From NCBI GenBank assembly GCA_965214055.1, contig OZ243931.1, positions 2,542,001 to 2,606,000 of the forward strand: a DNA stretch of 64,000 nt, read 5' to 3'. This stretch comes from WTGA01 sp965214055. GTDB taxonomy: Bacteria > Pseudomonadota > Gammaproteobacteria > Arenicellales > Poriferihabitantaceae. Under the pieces are notes generated by a model, which saw only the letters and a program-made list of their open reading frames with translations, was not told the origin of the DNA and ran no database searches. The translations under genes and the position numbers were made by a program. How positions within the stretch are numbered: position 1 is the stretch's first letter; the number at the start of each line of letters is the position of its first letter. Positions 27,290 to 36,839 of this stretch are shown here, piece by piece.

Positions 27290-28135
27290 ATGCGAGAATT
27301 CAATTCCGACTATCCCGCTGACCTGGACAGCAGGATGAGTGCGGCACTGCGTGACGATTTTTTTCAAAAGGGATGGTGCGTCTTGCCCTGCGATCCCCCC
27401 TTGAAGGAGTGGGTCGACCATTGCCGCCCTTACGCGCGCGGGACCATTGATCAGGCAGAAAACAGGCAGTGGCTGCGATGCGGGGGCACCTGGTTTGCCG
27501 GGGTCAATGCCCTGCACAACGACGGGCAGGGCCGCGTCCAGGGGGGACCGCCCCTGACCGGACTCGCGGTGGATTTTCTGAACCGTTACCTGGATACGGG
27601 GAGTTTTGTGTGGGACCGGGCGCAGATTTCCATTTGTTATCCCGGATACCCGCAACCCATGAACTCTGAAACCACCAGGGCCTTCCGATACCGATTGAAC
27701 AGGGATGCCGCCCATGTCGACGGGCTGTTGCCCGAGGGCGCGGACCGTCGAAGATTTCTGCGGGAACACCACGCGTTCATTCTGGGCATTCCATTGGTGG
27801 AATACGGGAAACATGCCTCTCCATTTGTCATCTGGGAAGGGTCTCATGAACTGGTTCGGGAGCGTTTTCAGACCGTATTTCATGGCATACCGCCGGACCG
27901 GTGGCGGGATATGGATATCACTGAGAGCTATCATGATCTCCGCAAGGCGATTTTTGAGAACTGCCAGCGAACCATTGTGCACTGTAATCCCGGGGAAGCG
28001 TATCTGGCCCATCGTCTGAGTCTGCACGGTATTTCTCCCTGGCAGTCGGGTGCCACCGGTTCTTCCGAAGGCCGGATGATTTGTTATTTTCGACCGGAAC
28101 TCGGCGAGCCGGCCATGTGGCTGAACAATCCGTGA
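27290..28135 (+). CDS. Putative phytanoyl-CoA dioxygenase-like Fe(II)/2-oxoglutarate oxygenase
   Basis: 281 residues. The segment AAHVDGLLP (about residue 143) gives a candidate HxD iron motif, and AYLAHRLSLHGISPW (about residue 240) a distal His and nearby Arg. FVIWEGSHELVRERF between them is typical of the PhyH fold. It would hydroxylate an unknown small molecule. It is 158 nt before the PLP decarboxylase gene, and a link is possible but unproven. Confidence 0.7.
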   Translation: MREFNSDYPADLDSRMSAALRDDFFQKGWCVLPCDPPLKEWVDHCRPYARGTIDQAENRQWLRCGGTWFAGVNALHNDGQGRVQGGPPLTGLAVDFLNRYLDTGSFVWDRAQISICYPGYPQPMNSETTRAFRYRLNRDAAHVDGLLPEGADRRRFLREHHAFILGIPLVEYGKHASPFVIWEGSHELVRERFQTVFHGIPPDRWRDMDITESYHDLRKAIFENCQRTIVHCNPGEAYLAHRLSLHGISPWQSGATGSSEGRMICYFRPELGEPAMWLNNP

Positions 28136-28293
28136 AACCCGTCTTCGGAGCCTCCTTGAAGGGAACTGTGAAGCCTCGGGCTGCGTATTTTCTGATACAC
28201 TGATGGGCCACTTGAAACCAGTCTGTCAAGACCGCTGTTCACCTTCTGTTTGTGGGAAGTGGCGGATGACGATAACCACTGCAGCTTCGAATA

Positions 28294-29772
28294 ATGAATG
28301 ATCTGACTCACAACCAAAAAGGGCCGGAATCGGTGAACGGGGATGAAGTCCACGGTGAACTCGAGATGGCGCCCGACCTGATGCTCGACCTCGCACGCCA
28401 GAGCGCCGAACTGCTGGTTGAACGCATGCAGGGCCTGCCGGAAGAAAACGCCTGGGACGGTGACTTCCGGGGGTCGCTTGAGCCTGTGCTCCTGGAAGAG
28501 CCGCCCGAGGAAGGCAATGCACCCAACGAGGTCATCGAACGGGTTGCCCGGGAGGTGCTTCCGTTCGCAATGCGCCCGGATCACCCCCGCTGTTTCGCAT
28601 TCGTTCCCTCCGCCCCCACCTGGCCCGGGGTGCTGGCGGACTTCATCGCATCCGGGTTCAACTTCAACGTCTGTACCTGGCTGGTTGCCAGCGGTCCGAG
28701 CCAGCTCGAGCTTGTGGTCATCGACTGGTTCCGGCGTTGGGTCGGCTATCCGGAGGGGGCGGGGGGACTGTTGACCAGCGGTGGCTCGGCGGCTGCCCTC
28801 AATGCGTTCGTCGCGGCACGGGAAGCCGCGGGCAATCCTGAACGGCCGACGGTATACATGAGCGATCAGAGCCACAGTGCACAGATCCGCTCCGCGAGGA
28901 TCATCGGCATCCGGCCCGAATGCATCCGCAGCATTCCCATCGACCATACCTTCCGTTTGGACATGGATGCACTGGCCCGTGCCGTTGCCGACGACCGTGC
29001 TGCCGGATTTACTCCCATGGTGGTCTGCGCCAATGCCGGCGCGACCGGCAACGGGGCGATCGACCCCCTTGATGAAATGGCCGACTTCTGCGAAACCGAA
29101 GGGATCTGGCTGCATACCGATGCATCATACGGCGGCTTTGCGATACTGACCGCTGAGGGCAGAAAACTTCTGCGTGGCATCGAACGATCCGACTCCATTG
29201 CTCTGGATGCACACAAGTGGCTTTTCCAGCCCTATGAGGTCGGTGGCCTTCTGGTGAAGGACCTGAGCACCCTCGAGAGCCCGTTCTCTGTCCAGCACGA
29301 TGTTCTCCAGGATACGGTCTGGGGCGAAACCCACCCAAATTTCTCGGACCGGAGCCTGCAGCTGAGCCGGGGCTTCCGGGCGCTGAAGGTCTGGATGTCG
29401 ATCCAGACCTTCGGGATGGCCGCGTTCCGCAGGGCCATCTCCAGGTCCCTGGTGCTGGCTGCGAGGGCCGGGGAACTTGTCCGGAAAAGTTCCGTTCTGG
29501 AACTGCTGGCTCCGGTATCACTCGGGATCGTGTGTTTTCGGATCAACCCCGGGGATTCCGGGATGGAAGAGAAAGACCTGTATGAAATCAACCGGACCGT
29601 GCTTGCCCGGGTGCTTTGGGAAGATCGAGCCCTGATGTCCTCCACGGTTGTCGAAAATCAATTTTCCCTGAGGCTCTGCATCATCAACCACAACACGACC
29701 TGGAACGATGTGCGTGAAACCCTGGAGTTCATCGAACAGGCCGGGAGGGAAGAACCGTCGAAAATAAGTTGA
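28294..29772 (+). CDS. Group II PLP-dependent decarboxylase (aromatic-L-amino-acid decarboxylase-like)
   Basis: 492 residues. The PLP-binding Lys is in SIALDAHKWLFQP (about residue 308), with LHTDASYGG before it and GLLTSGGSAAALNAF at about residue 155, all family hallmarks. It resembles aromatic amino acid and related decarboxylases; some relatives act instead as aldehyde synthases. It probably forms an amine from an amino acid. The substrate is not readable. Confidence 0.9.
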   Translation: MNDLTHNQKGPESVNGDEVHGELEMAPDLMLDLARQSAELLVERMQGLPEENAWDGDFRGSLEPVLLEEPPEEGNAPNEVIERVAREVLPFAMRPDHPRCFAFVPSAPTWPGVLADFIASGFNFNVCTWLVASGPSQLELVVIDWFRRWVGYPEGAGGLLTSGGSAAALNAFVAAREAAGNPERPTVYMSDQSHSAQIRSARIIGIRPECIRSIPIDHTFRLDMDALARAVADDRAAGFTPMVVCANAGATGNGAIDPLDEMADFCETEGIWLHTDASYGGFAILTAEGRKLLRGIERSDSIALDAHKWLFQPYEVGGLLVKDLSTLESPFSVQHDVLQDTVWGETHPNFSDRSLQLSRGFRALKVWMSIQTFGMAAFRRAISRSLVLAARAGELVRKSSVLELLAPVSLGIVCFRINPGDSGMEEKDLYEINRTVLARVLWEDRALMSSTVVENQFSLRLCIINHNTTWNDVRETLEFIEQAGREEPSKIS

Positions 29773-29983
29773 TTTCCGGCCCGCATTCCATCGAATTGGC
29801 ATCATGGTTCTGTTTGTGCGACGGCTTATGGTGTGGCCCCAGTCTAGACTTCCCCCCTGACAACGACTCCGTAATGCGATCAGGCGTCCCGGTGCATATA
29901 CCTGAAATGGGTTGTCTAGTATCATCCGGTTTCATGCAAAGAATGGGGTCCCGATACGGCCCTTTGAAACCAAGTAAAGCAAT

Positions 29984-30850
29984 ATGGAACTGAACGCAAA
30001 CAATATCGTAGACTCGGATATGGCGTCTTTTGCCGAGGATGTCATTGCCGCCTCCCACGAACAGTTGGTAATGGTGGATTTCTGGGCACAGTGGTGTGGT
30101 CCGTGCAGGTCGCTGACGCCATTGCTGGAAAAACTGGTGGGCCAGTACGATGGCAAGCTGAAGCTGGTCAAGATTGATACCGATGCCAACCAGGAAATCG
30201 CCCGGCAATTCGGTATTCGCAGCCTGCCGACGGTGTTCCTTTTTTTCAAGGGGAAGCCCGTAGACCAGTTTATGGGACTGCAGCCTGAAGCCGCTATCCG
30301 GGAAAAGATCGACCCCCATCTGGTGAATCAGTCCGACTTGATGCTTCAGCAGGCCAATGCCGCGTATGAGGCCGGGCAGAAGGATGCCGCCATGGCATTT
30401 TTGCAGCAGCTGATTCACAATGAACCGGACAATGAAGCGGCCAAGCTACAACTGTTGCAATGGCTGTCCCTGGCCAACCGCATGGAAGAAGCCCGAACCG
30501 TCGCAGAGTTGCTCTCAAAGGAGTCAAAAAAATCTCCCCAGTATCGCGGGTTTTCCATCAAGGTCGAGTTTTCAGAAACACTGGTTGATCTGAAGGACAT
30601 GGATCAACTGTTGCAGGAACTGGAAGCGGACAATGGAAACCTGGATGCGCGATTCCATCTGTCATTGGCCCTCATTGGTGCGGGACGATACCCGGAGGCA
30701 CTGGAAAATTTGCTGGAAATCATCCGGCGTAACCGGCGCTACCGGGACGAGGAGCCGCGTAAAACCATGATCAAGGTATTTGAGGTTTTGGGAGGGAAAG
30801 GAGAACTGGTGGCCGACTATCGCCGTCGACTCGCCCGCCTGTTGCATTAG
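29984..30850 (+). CDS. ybbN: Thioredoxin-TPR co-chaperone YbbN/CnoX
   Basis: 288 residues. The N-terminal thioredoxin domain has the active site FWAQWCGPCRSL (about residue 35) and cis-Pro segment SLPTVFLF. The rest forms TPR-like helices (ANAAYEAGQKDAAMAFLQ, then FHLSLALIGAGRYPEALENL). CnoX holds unfolded proteins and delivers them to GroEL and DnaK under oxidative stress. E. coli YbbN lacks the CxxC; here it is complete, so redox activity is likely. Confidence 0.93.
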   Translation: MELNANNIVDSDMASFAEDVIAASHEQLVMVDFWAQWCGPCRSLTPLLEKLVGQYDGKLKLVKIDTDANQEIARQFGIRSLPTVFLFFKGKPVDQFMGLQPEAAIREKIDPHLVNQSDLMLQQANAAYEAGQKDAAMAFLQQLIHNEPDNEAAKLQLLQWLSLANRMEEARTVAELLSKESKKSPQYRGFSIKVEFSETLVDLKDMDQLLQELEADNGNLDARFHLSLALIGAGRYPEALENLLEIIRRNRRYRDEEPRKTMIKVFEVLGGKGELVADYRRRLARLLH

Positions 30851-31117
30851 TTCAAAAACACCGGGTGGCCGCACGGTGTCATCGGGACCCTTTGGGACCC
30901 GGCATCGGCGAAATCCGGTTTCAACGCCGGCCCGGGCAGATGTGTCGAATGGGTGCCTGCACCGTGAAGAGGCAGGGGAGGTGCAGAACCGGTACGGATT
31001 CGTTGCCGGCTGCCGGATACGATCACGATGCAAAGAAGTTTTTCTGACGGTCAACACAATGACCGGCAGATCGGTGGTCTGTCGGATGGTCGCCATGGAC
31101 ACAATTTCGAGGAGAAC

Positions 31118-31807
31118 ATGAACACACTCAAACTCATCCAGTCCGAAGTCTGCCCCTATGCCCAGCGTACTCACATGTGTCTGCTGGAGAAGTCTCTGGA
31201 TTTTGACATTGTGGAGGTTGACCTGGCGGACAAACCGGCCTGGTTTGAGGATATCTCCCCGTACGGTAAAGTGCCGGTGCTGGAGGACGGGGAGATCCGG
31301 ATTTATGAATCCTCGGTGATCAATGAATACCTCGATGAGGTGTACCGCCATCCCCCCCTGATGCCGGCATCGGCTTCGGGCCGGGCTGTTGCCAGGATAT
31401 GGATTGATTTCGACAACGTCCGGTTTGTTCCGGCCTTTTACCGGGTATTGCTCGAACAGGATTTACCGAGGCAGCAGAAAATCGTTGATCAGCTGGTTGA
31501 TCACATGAAGTATATGGAAGAGGCCGGTTTTACCCGCCACTGGAAGGGCCCCTACTGGTTCGACGGTGATGTTTCCCTGGTGGACCTGACCCTGTACCCC
31601 CACTTCGAGCGCATGGCAGTTCTTGAAACCTATCGGAATATCAGTATTCCCCCCGCCTGCCACAAGCTGATGGAGTGGTGCGAGGCGATGAAGGAAAGAC
31701 CGAGTGCACGGACCACTGCCCACGATGACGACTATCACATCGAGTCATACCGCCATTACGCGGATGGCACGGCATCCGGTACCACGGCCAGGGACATGCG
31801 CCAATAG
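31118..31807 (+). CDS. Glutathione S-transferase family protein
   Basis: 229 residues. The N-terminal thioredoxin-like domain has SEVCPYAQRTHMCL, placing Cys at the active site as in omega and SspA-like classes, with VPVLEDGEIRIYESSVI for glutathione binding. The C-terminal helical domain follows. ATG 31118 is preceded by GAGGAG, and the frame open to 31028 is not coding. It may reduce or transfer glutathione on unknown substrates. Confidence 0.9.
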   Translation: MNTLKLIQSEVCPYAQRTHMCLLEKSLDFDIVEVDLADKPAWFEDISPYGKVPVLEDGEIRIYESSVINEYLDEVYRHPPLMPASASGRAVARIWIDFDNVRFVPAFYRVLLEQDLPRQQKIVDQLVDHMKYMEEAGFTRHWKGPYWFDGDVSLVDLTLYPHFERMAVLETYRNISIPPACHKLMEWCEAMKERPSARTTAHDDDYHIESYRHYADGTASGTTARDMRQ

Positions 31808-31836
31808 AAACGGGGTTGCCTGGTGAGGCCCCGTTT
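31808..31836. terminator. Hairpin between convergent GST and CDF genes
   Basis: AAACGGG (31808-31814) pairs with CCCGTTT (31830-31836), with an inner GCCT/AGGC stem and a GGTG loop. The T-tail is short (TTT on plus, AAA on minus), so it may act as a weak bidirectional terminator. Confidence 0.5.
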
Positions 31837-31924
31837 CCGCGGTCAGGATAAAGCCGGGGCCATGGCAGACCGCCCCCTTTCGGGGACATCCTCCAGGGGG
31901 AAAGCGAAGGCCGGATCGAGTGCT

Positions 31925-32863
31925 TCAGGGTCCGCCGTGGTCAGGCCGGGTTTCTTCCATGGTGTGCGGCATGATGTGGATGATTACTTCCGCATTGGGG
32001 AAGGTTCGATGAAGCCTGGATTCCACATCCCGGGTGATATCATGGGCAGCGACCACACTCTTGCTGCCATCAATTTCCAGGTAGAATTCGATAAACAGGT
32101 TCATCCCGGAACTTCGCGTTCGCAGGCCATGCAGGTTGTGGACCTGACCGTTGGCCCGGACAATCTCCGCAATTTTCTGCCTGTCCGAATCCGGCAATTC
32201 CTTGTCAACAAGAATGTCGACGGATTGCTGGCCGATTTTCCAGGCGCCATGCAAAAGCACCATGGCAATCATCAGCGCGAACAAAGGGTCGTAATACTGC
32301 CACGTGGTCTGTTGTGTCAGGACAATGGCAGCAATCACCGCCAGGTTGATCAACAGGTCCCCCTTGTAGTGGAGGCTGTCCGCAGCAATGGCGACGGAAT
32401 CGGTTTTGCGGATGACGTAATACTGGAACCCGACCAGAACCAGAGTCAGAATAATGGAGAAAACCATCACACCGATTCCGAGTGCGGGATGGTGGATTTC
32501 CTGGACATGAACGAAGCGTTTCAGGGACTCATAGACCAGGAACAGGGCTGAAACGGTGATAAAAACAGCCTGGGCGATGGAGGCAAGGGCCTCAAATTTT
32601 CCATGGCCAAAACGGTGTTCCCGGTCAGCAGGCTGGGTCGCATGGTGGACCCCGATCATCATGACGATGGAAGAAAAGGCGTCAATGATGGAATCGATCA
32701 GGGATGAGAGCAGGCTCACCGAGCCCGTCTTCAGATAAGCGACCAGCTTGACACCGATCAGGATCACGGCGGTGGCGACGCTGGCATAGGTCGCCCACTT
32801 CCGAAGACCGATTTCATGATTGAGCCGGTTTCGATCCTGTTGGGAGAGGCTGGTGCGGGTCAT
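31925..32863 (-). CDS. Cation diffusion facilitator family transporter (FieF-like)
   Basis: 312 residues, six membrane helices and a C-terminal cytoplasmic domain. Metal site A is DSIIDAFSS (DxxxD, about residue 57) plus DSLHYKGD (HxxxD, about residue 168), the pattern of FieF/YiiP. The C-terminal half contains HNLHGLRTRSSG and IEFYLEIDG, and IIHIMPH near the end. It exports zinc or iron(II) in exchange for protons. It converges on the GST gene. Confidence 0.92.
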   Translation of the reverse strand: MTRTSLSQQDRNRLNHEIGLRKWATYASVATAVILIGVKLVAYLKTGSVSLLSSLIDSIIDAFSSIVMMIGVHHATQPADREHRFGHGKFEALASIAQAVFITVSALFLVYESLKRFVHVQEIHHPALGIGVMVFSIILTLVLVGFQYYVIRKTDSVAIAADSLHYKGDLLINLAVIAAIVLTQQTTWQYYDPLFALMIAMVLLHGAWKIGQQSVDILVDKELPDSDRQKIAEIVRANGQVHNLHGLRTRSSGMNLFIEFYLEIDGSKSVVAAHDITRDVESRLHRTFPNAEVIIHIMPHTMEETRPDHGGP

Positions 32864-33139
32864 CAGCCAAGTCTACCCGAATCCGCCGTCGTCGGCACCC
32901 GGGGGCCTTTTTCGGACCCTGGACCGGATGAACCGATGTCAGCCATTGGCAACGGGGGCACCCATACCGGCGGGCAGGCCGGCACTGTACCGGGTTTCAG
33001 TGTCCCCGGTCTGGTAAAACCAACCCATCAGACCGAATGCCCCCCTCCTGAATCCATGAACCTGGCCGGTTCCGGAAGCCGGGTTCCGGATCATCGGGAC
33101 AGTCCGGTCAGCGGGTTGTGTGCCCCGTCCAGGGTTCCG

Positions 33140-34060
33140 TTATTCCCGGACGATTATTTCCTGTGTCCCGGCATGGCGGCCGAGAACGGTTTCACGGTGG
33201 AAAACATAGATTCCGGATCCGACAATGATCGCAATCCCAAGCCAGGTAATCGGATCCGGAAAATCATTGAAAAAGATAAAGCCAAGAATGGTTGCACCGA
33301 TGATTTCCACATACTGGAAAGGCGCCAGCACACTGACCGGAGCCCGTCGGAATGCGTGCACGACGAGCAGGTGTCCAAGGGTTGCGATGAATCCCAGGCC
33401 GGCCAGCAATATCCACTCGGTCAGGCTCGGCCAGGTGGCAGCAAGGATTCCGATCTGGTTTCGGGTTCCAATGGCCAATGCACCCCCCATGACCAGCAGG
33501 CCGAAAACGCCGGCAAAAAATTGCAGGCGAACCGGGTCTTCGTTTGCCACGAGCTTTCGTGTAAGCAGGATATAGAATGAAAAAAAGACCGCGGCCAATA
33601 CGGGATACAGGACGGGCCAGCCTACGTCGGAAAAGGTGGGCCGGATAATAATGAGGGCACCGAGAAAACCGATGGCAATCGCCAGCAATCTGCGCCAGCC
33701 GACGGTTTCTCCCAACAATACCGCGGACAACAGGGTCACCAGCAATGGTTCAATGAAAAATATGGAGATGGCATCGGCAACGGGCAGGTACGCAAGGCCG
33801 CTGAAAAAAGACAGGGTGGCGGCTGCGATCAGTATTCCCCTTGCGGCATGCAGCCACAGGGTGGGAGTCAGCCACGCTCCCCGGGTCCACAGCAACAGCG
33901 GGAACATAAACAAAACCTGGAACAGAAACCGGCTGGCGGTCACCTGTCCGGAAGAGACGGACCCCGACAGCCATTTTGCAATCGCGTCGATACCCGGGAG
34001 CATCAGCATGGCCAGGACCATCATCACCATTGCGCGCTCGGTTTCGTTGCGCAGGCTCAC
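33140..34060 (-). CDS. DMT superfamily (EamA-type) transporter
   Basis: 306 residues, ten predicted membrane helices, two EamA domains. The N-terminal LMLPGIDAIAKWL and the second-repeat APFQYVEIIGATILGFIFFN are typical of the S-adenosylmethionine-uptake-like or RhaT-like DMT branch. The substrate is unknown. It stands alone; the 276 bp after it hold no gene. Confidence 0.9.
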   Translation of the reverse strand: MSLRNETERAMVMMVLAMLMLPGIDAIAKWLSGSVSSGQVTASRFLFQVLFMFPLLLWTRGAWLTPTLWLHAARGILIAAATLSFFSGLAYLPVADAISIFFIEPLLVTLLSAVLLGETVGWRRLLAIAIGFLGALIIIRPTFSDVGWPVLYPVLAAVFFSFYILLTRKLVANEDPVRLQFFAGVFGLLVMGGALAIGTRNQIGILAATWPSLTEWILLAGLGFIATLGHLLVVHAFRRAPVSVLAPFQYVEIIGATILGFIFFNDFPDPITWLGIAIIVGSGIYVFHRETVLGRHAGTQEIIVRE

Positions 34061-34234
34061 GAGTGGCTGGTCCAGGTCAAAAGCGGACCGAGCCCGGAAT
34101 TACGCCAAAACAGGGCCCTGAAAGGATATTGTTTGTCAAGATTCCTGTTCCGGAAATGGCCATGGCATACCGTGGGTTGGGGGGATCATTTTCGCATTGC
34201 CGGGGTGGGGCGCCAGGAAAGGAACCACGGGATT

Positions 34235-34873
34235 CTAGGAGTCCGGTGGGTCAAAAAACTCCACTTCACCCGTATCCAGGGAATATTCCGCTCCGAGGAT
34301 TAACAACCTCCCGTTGGTAACCAGCGATTCCAGGAACCGGGAATCCTCGCACAACCGGCTGGCGGAGGACCGGATGTTGGCCTTGACTGCCTGGTCCACC
34401 AGAACCTGTGAATCCGGGGGTTCCCCGGATGCAAGCAGGGATTCCACGGCAGGCTGGATTCGTCCAACGATGGCCTGGAGATTGGGAGAATGGTTTTCAC
34501 TGGGTTGTGCCAGTGCCTCCAGGGTTGCCATGACCGCTCCGCACCGGGAATGGCCCAGCACCAGTACCAGGGGGACGTCAAATTTCTCCACGGCAAATTC
34601 CACGCTGCCGACCTGGGAAGGAGCGATCACGTTGCCGGCGATTCGTATCACAAACAGGTCCCCCAGTCCCTGGTCGAAAATGATTTCTGCCGGCACCCGG
34701 GCATCGGAACAGCCAATGATGATGGCAGCCGGTTCCTGCCGACGGGGCAGGGTGTACCGTCTGGAATGGGGCTCTGGCGCAGGTTGACTCCGGATTTTGG
34801 CGACAAATCTCCGGTTGCCCTGCTTGAGCATGTCCAGCGCTTTGAGAGCCCGGCTCATGGTTTTCAATGCCAA
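34235..34873 (-). CDS. Beta-class carbonic anhydrase
   Basis: 212 residues. Zinc ligands in GCSDARVPAEIIFDQGLGDL (Cys and the Asp-Arg dyad) and LGHSRCGAV (His and Cys). It interconverts CO2 and bicarbonate in the cytoplasm and may supply acetyl-CoA carboxylase and purine carboxylation. The start may be the ATG given (MALKTMSRAL) or five codons on (MSRALKAL). Confidence 0.94.
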   Translation of the reverse strand: MALKTMSRALKALDMLKQGNRRFVAKIRSQPAPEPHSRRYTLPRRQEPAAIIIGCSDARVPAEIIFDQGLGDLFVIRIAGNVIAPSQVGSVEFAVEKFDVPLVLVLGHSRCGAVMATLEALAQPSENHSPNLQAIVGRIQPAVESLLASGEPPDSQVLVDQAVKANIRSSASRLCEDSRFLESLVTNGRLLILGAEYSLDTGEVEFFDPPDS

Positions 34874-35009
34874 TCCGGGAATTCCGGGAAACCCTTCATC
34901 CCCCGTTCAGCCAAACTGGAACAGGTCATGATCGGAAAGGACCAGGATGGGGAATTCTTTTTGCACGGACCGAAGAAAAGGAAATCATGGGGTGGGCGCG
35001 GATTCGGGT

Positions 35010-35822
35010 TCAAAGGAGCCGGGGATAGCCCCGGTTTTCCGCTTCCTGTTTCATGTCATGTATCCCCAGGTAGTCCTCGTGGTTGACCTCAATGAATCGG
35101 TTGATGCACAGGGTTTCCCGGACTCCCGGCAGGAGTGTCTTCAGAGCCTGGTTGAATGCCTTGACAAGCAATCCCCTGTCAAGGTCCAGAGATTTCCCGA
35201 TGATGAATGGCAATCCCATTGTGTATTTAGATTGTCCGATAATCTTTAGCCTGCGTTCATCAATCTTACCTTGGGATTGGGCAAAATAGTAGGTGTTTGC
35301 GTCCACCGCAGCGATATCTGCAGTCCCTTTCTCAACCAGTTTCAGGCTGGACAGGTGGGAGCCGCTGACAATGACCTGATGAAAAAACGGGCCGGAACCC
35401 GCAGACCGGGATACCGCGTGACGCAATACATTCATGCCGCTGTTTGAATCCGTGGTGTTGATGGCTGCGATGGAACCCCGGAACTCGTCCAGTTTCGTTT
35501 TGTCAGAGTCTGCCCGGGTGATAAACCAGCTTGAGTAGTGTCCTCCCACCGAGCCCCTGACATTGAATTCAGGGGTGCACAGGACATCGTGGGTGGTATG
35601 TAAGCGGGTGATATACGGATAACCGCAGGTATGTCCGAAAAGAAAATTGCGGTGGTGATACGATTCGGGCCGGTCAAGAAAAGAAATCGCGAACGGTTTA
35701 TTGTACGGCGCCGGGAGACGGGGAGGCAGGTTGGACAGCCAGGCCAGCCACGCCTCCTGCAGGCGCCGGGTGAAAGCGTACATCCCGCAACCCACACGAG
35801 GGGCATCCTTGTCGGGCATCAC
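35010..35822 (-). CDS. PhnD/SsuA/transferrin-family substrate-binding-like protein
   Basis: 270 residues of the periplasmic phosphonate-binding protein fold: FLFGHTCGYPYI, then GSIAAINTTDSNSGMN and VEKGTADIAAVDANTYY. It has no signal peptide or lipobox, and no ABC permease or ATPase lies nearby, so classical transport is doubtful. Its start overlaps the stop of the desaturase gene by 4 nt (ATGA), so the two are co-translated. The function is unknown. Confidence 0.85.
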   Translation of the reverse strand: MMPDKDAPRVGCGMYAFTRRLQEAWLAWLSNLPPRLPAPYNKPFAISFLDRPESYHHRNFLFGHTCGYPYITRLHTTHDVLCTPEFNVRGSVGGHYSSWFITRADSDKTKLDEFRGSIAAINTTDSNSGMNVLRHAVSRSAGSGPFFHQVIVSGSHLSSLKLVEKGTADIAAVDANTYYFAQSQGKIDERRLKIIGQSKYTMGLPFIIGKSLDLDRGLLVKAFNQALKTLLPGVRETLCINRFIEVNHEDYLGIHDMKQEAENRGYPRLL

Positions 35823-36721
35823 TGTTTTCCGTAGAAGGGGTGTACCGGGGAGTGAATCGGGCGGAACGCAAACCGGAGCCAGTCTGAATAACCGGGATAC
35901 CGGAAATCTCTATTCTCAGCGATATATTTCTCCCTGTTCTCCTGATACTCCCTTTTCAGCTTATACCAGGCCAGCCCCGGTTTCTGGTGGTGGACATAGT
36001 GGTAATTGTTGTTCAGATACAGCAGCGACATCGGCAGCGAAGCTTCCTGAATCACGGAGCGATTGTCCACTTCCGTCACCGGCTGGTGTTCGAAAAATGA
36101 GCGCAGCTGAATCATGGACAGGGAAAGATAGGCCATTAACAGGTACTGCCAGGCGGGAATATTGAATCCGGTCTGGACCAGGACCAGGATGCCCGCGACC
36201 AGTGAATAGTGCAGAATCCACATCCCTTTCCTTTTCACAGGTGCTGTACGGAGGTCCGTGACCGCACCTTTGGCGAGGAGGCAGATACAGGTTCCCGGGC
36301 CCATGAGCATCCTGCCTGCCAGCGTCATGTTTGCCCATGCCATCCATCTTCTGGGTTGACCCATTTGTATCCACGTCTTTTCCGTGCAGAAAAAACTCTC
36401 CGGGTCGACCCCTGGATAGGTAATGTCCTCGTTGCGGTGATGCTTGATATGGGTTTCCCTGAAGATCGTATAGGGGAAGATCAGGGACAGTGGCGGATAG
36501 CCCAGCAGGTTATTGATGGTCTGGTTCCCTGTGGGGTGTCCATGGATCAGTTCATGGCAAAGCGAACTGTGCAGGGTCAGCAGGAGAGTCAGCAGGGGCA
36601 CGCCCACCGCCCAGTGCATCAGTTGAAAATTGCGGAGGAGTACAATCCAGGCAGAATAGATGAAAATGATCAACAACCATGTTGGCCACTCTGGTGTCTG
36701 ATGGGTTGTCCGGGTGCTCAC
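35819..36721 (-). CDS. Membrane fatty-acid desaturase family protein
   Basis: 300 residues, four or more membrane helices and three histidine boxes: HELIHGH (about residue 56), HIKHHR (about 91) and NYHYVHHQ (about 240), which bind the diiron centre. The family introduces double bonds or hydroxyls into acyl or related chains. It is the first gene of a two-gene unit with the PhnD-like gene, divergent from the MttB-like gene after 118 nt. Confidence 0.92.
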   Translation of the reverse strand: MSTRTTHQTPEWPTWLLIIFIYSAWIVLLRNFQLMHWAVGVPLLTLLLTLHSSLCHELIHGHPTGNQTINNLLGYPPLSLIFPYTIFRETHIKHHRNEDITYPGVDPESFFCTEKTWIQMGQPRRWMAWANMTLAGRMLMGPGTCICLLAKGAVTDLRTAPVKRKGMWILHYSLVAGILVLVQTGFNIPAWQYLLMAYLSLSMIQLRSFFEHQPVTEVDNRSVIQEASLPMSLLYLNNNYHYVHHQKPGLAWYKLKREYQENREKYIAENRDFRYPGYSDWLRFAFRPIHSPVHPFYGKQ

Positions 36722-36839
36722 GTACGGTTCAGGTATGGGATAAGAGATGCTTTCCAGTGAATTTATAGCAGAAATAATGCTTGCATTCCAATCTGCCGGG
36801 AATATAGTTTGGGGTGGTTAGCATACTTGTGATCCAGCC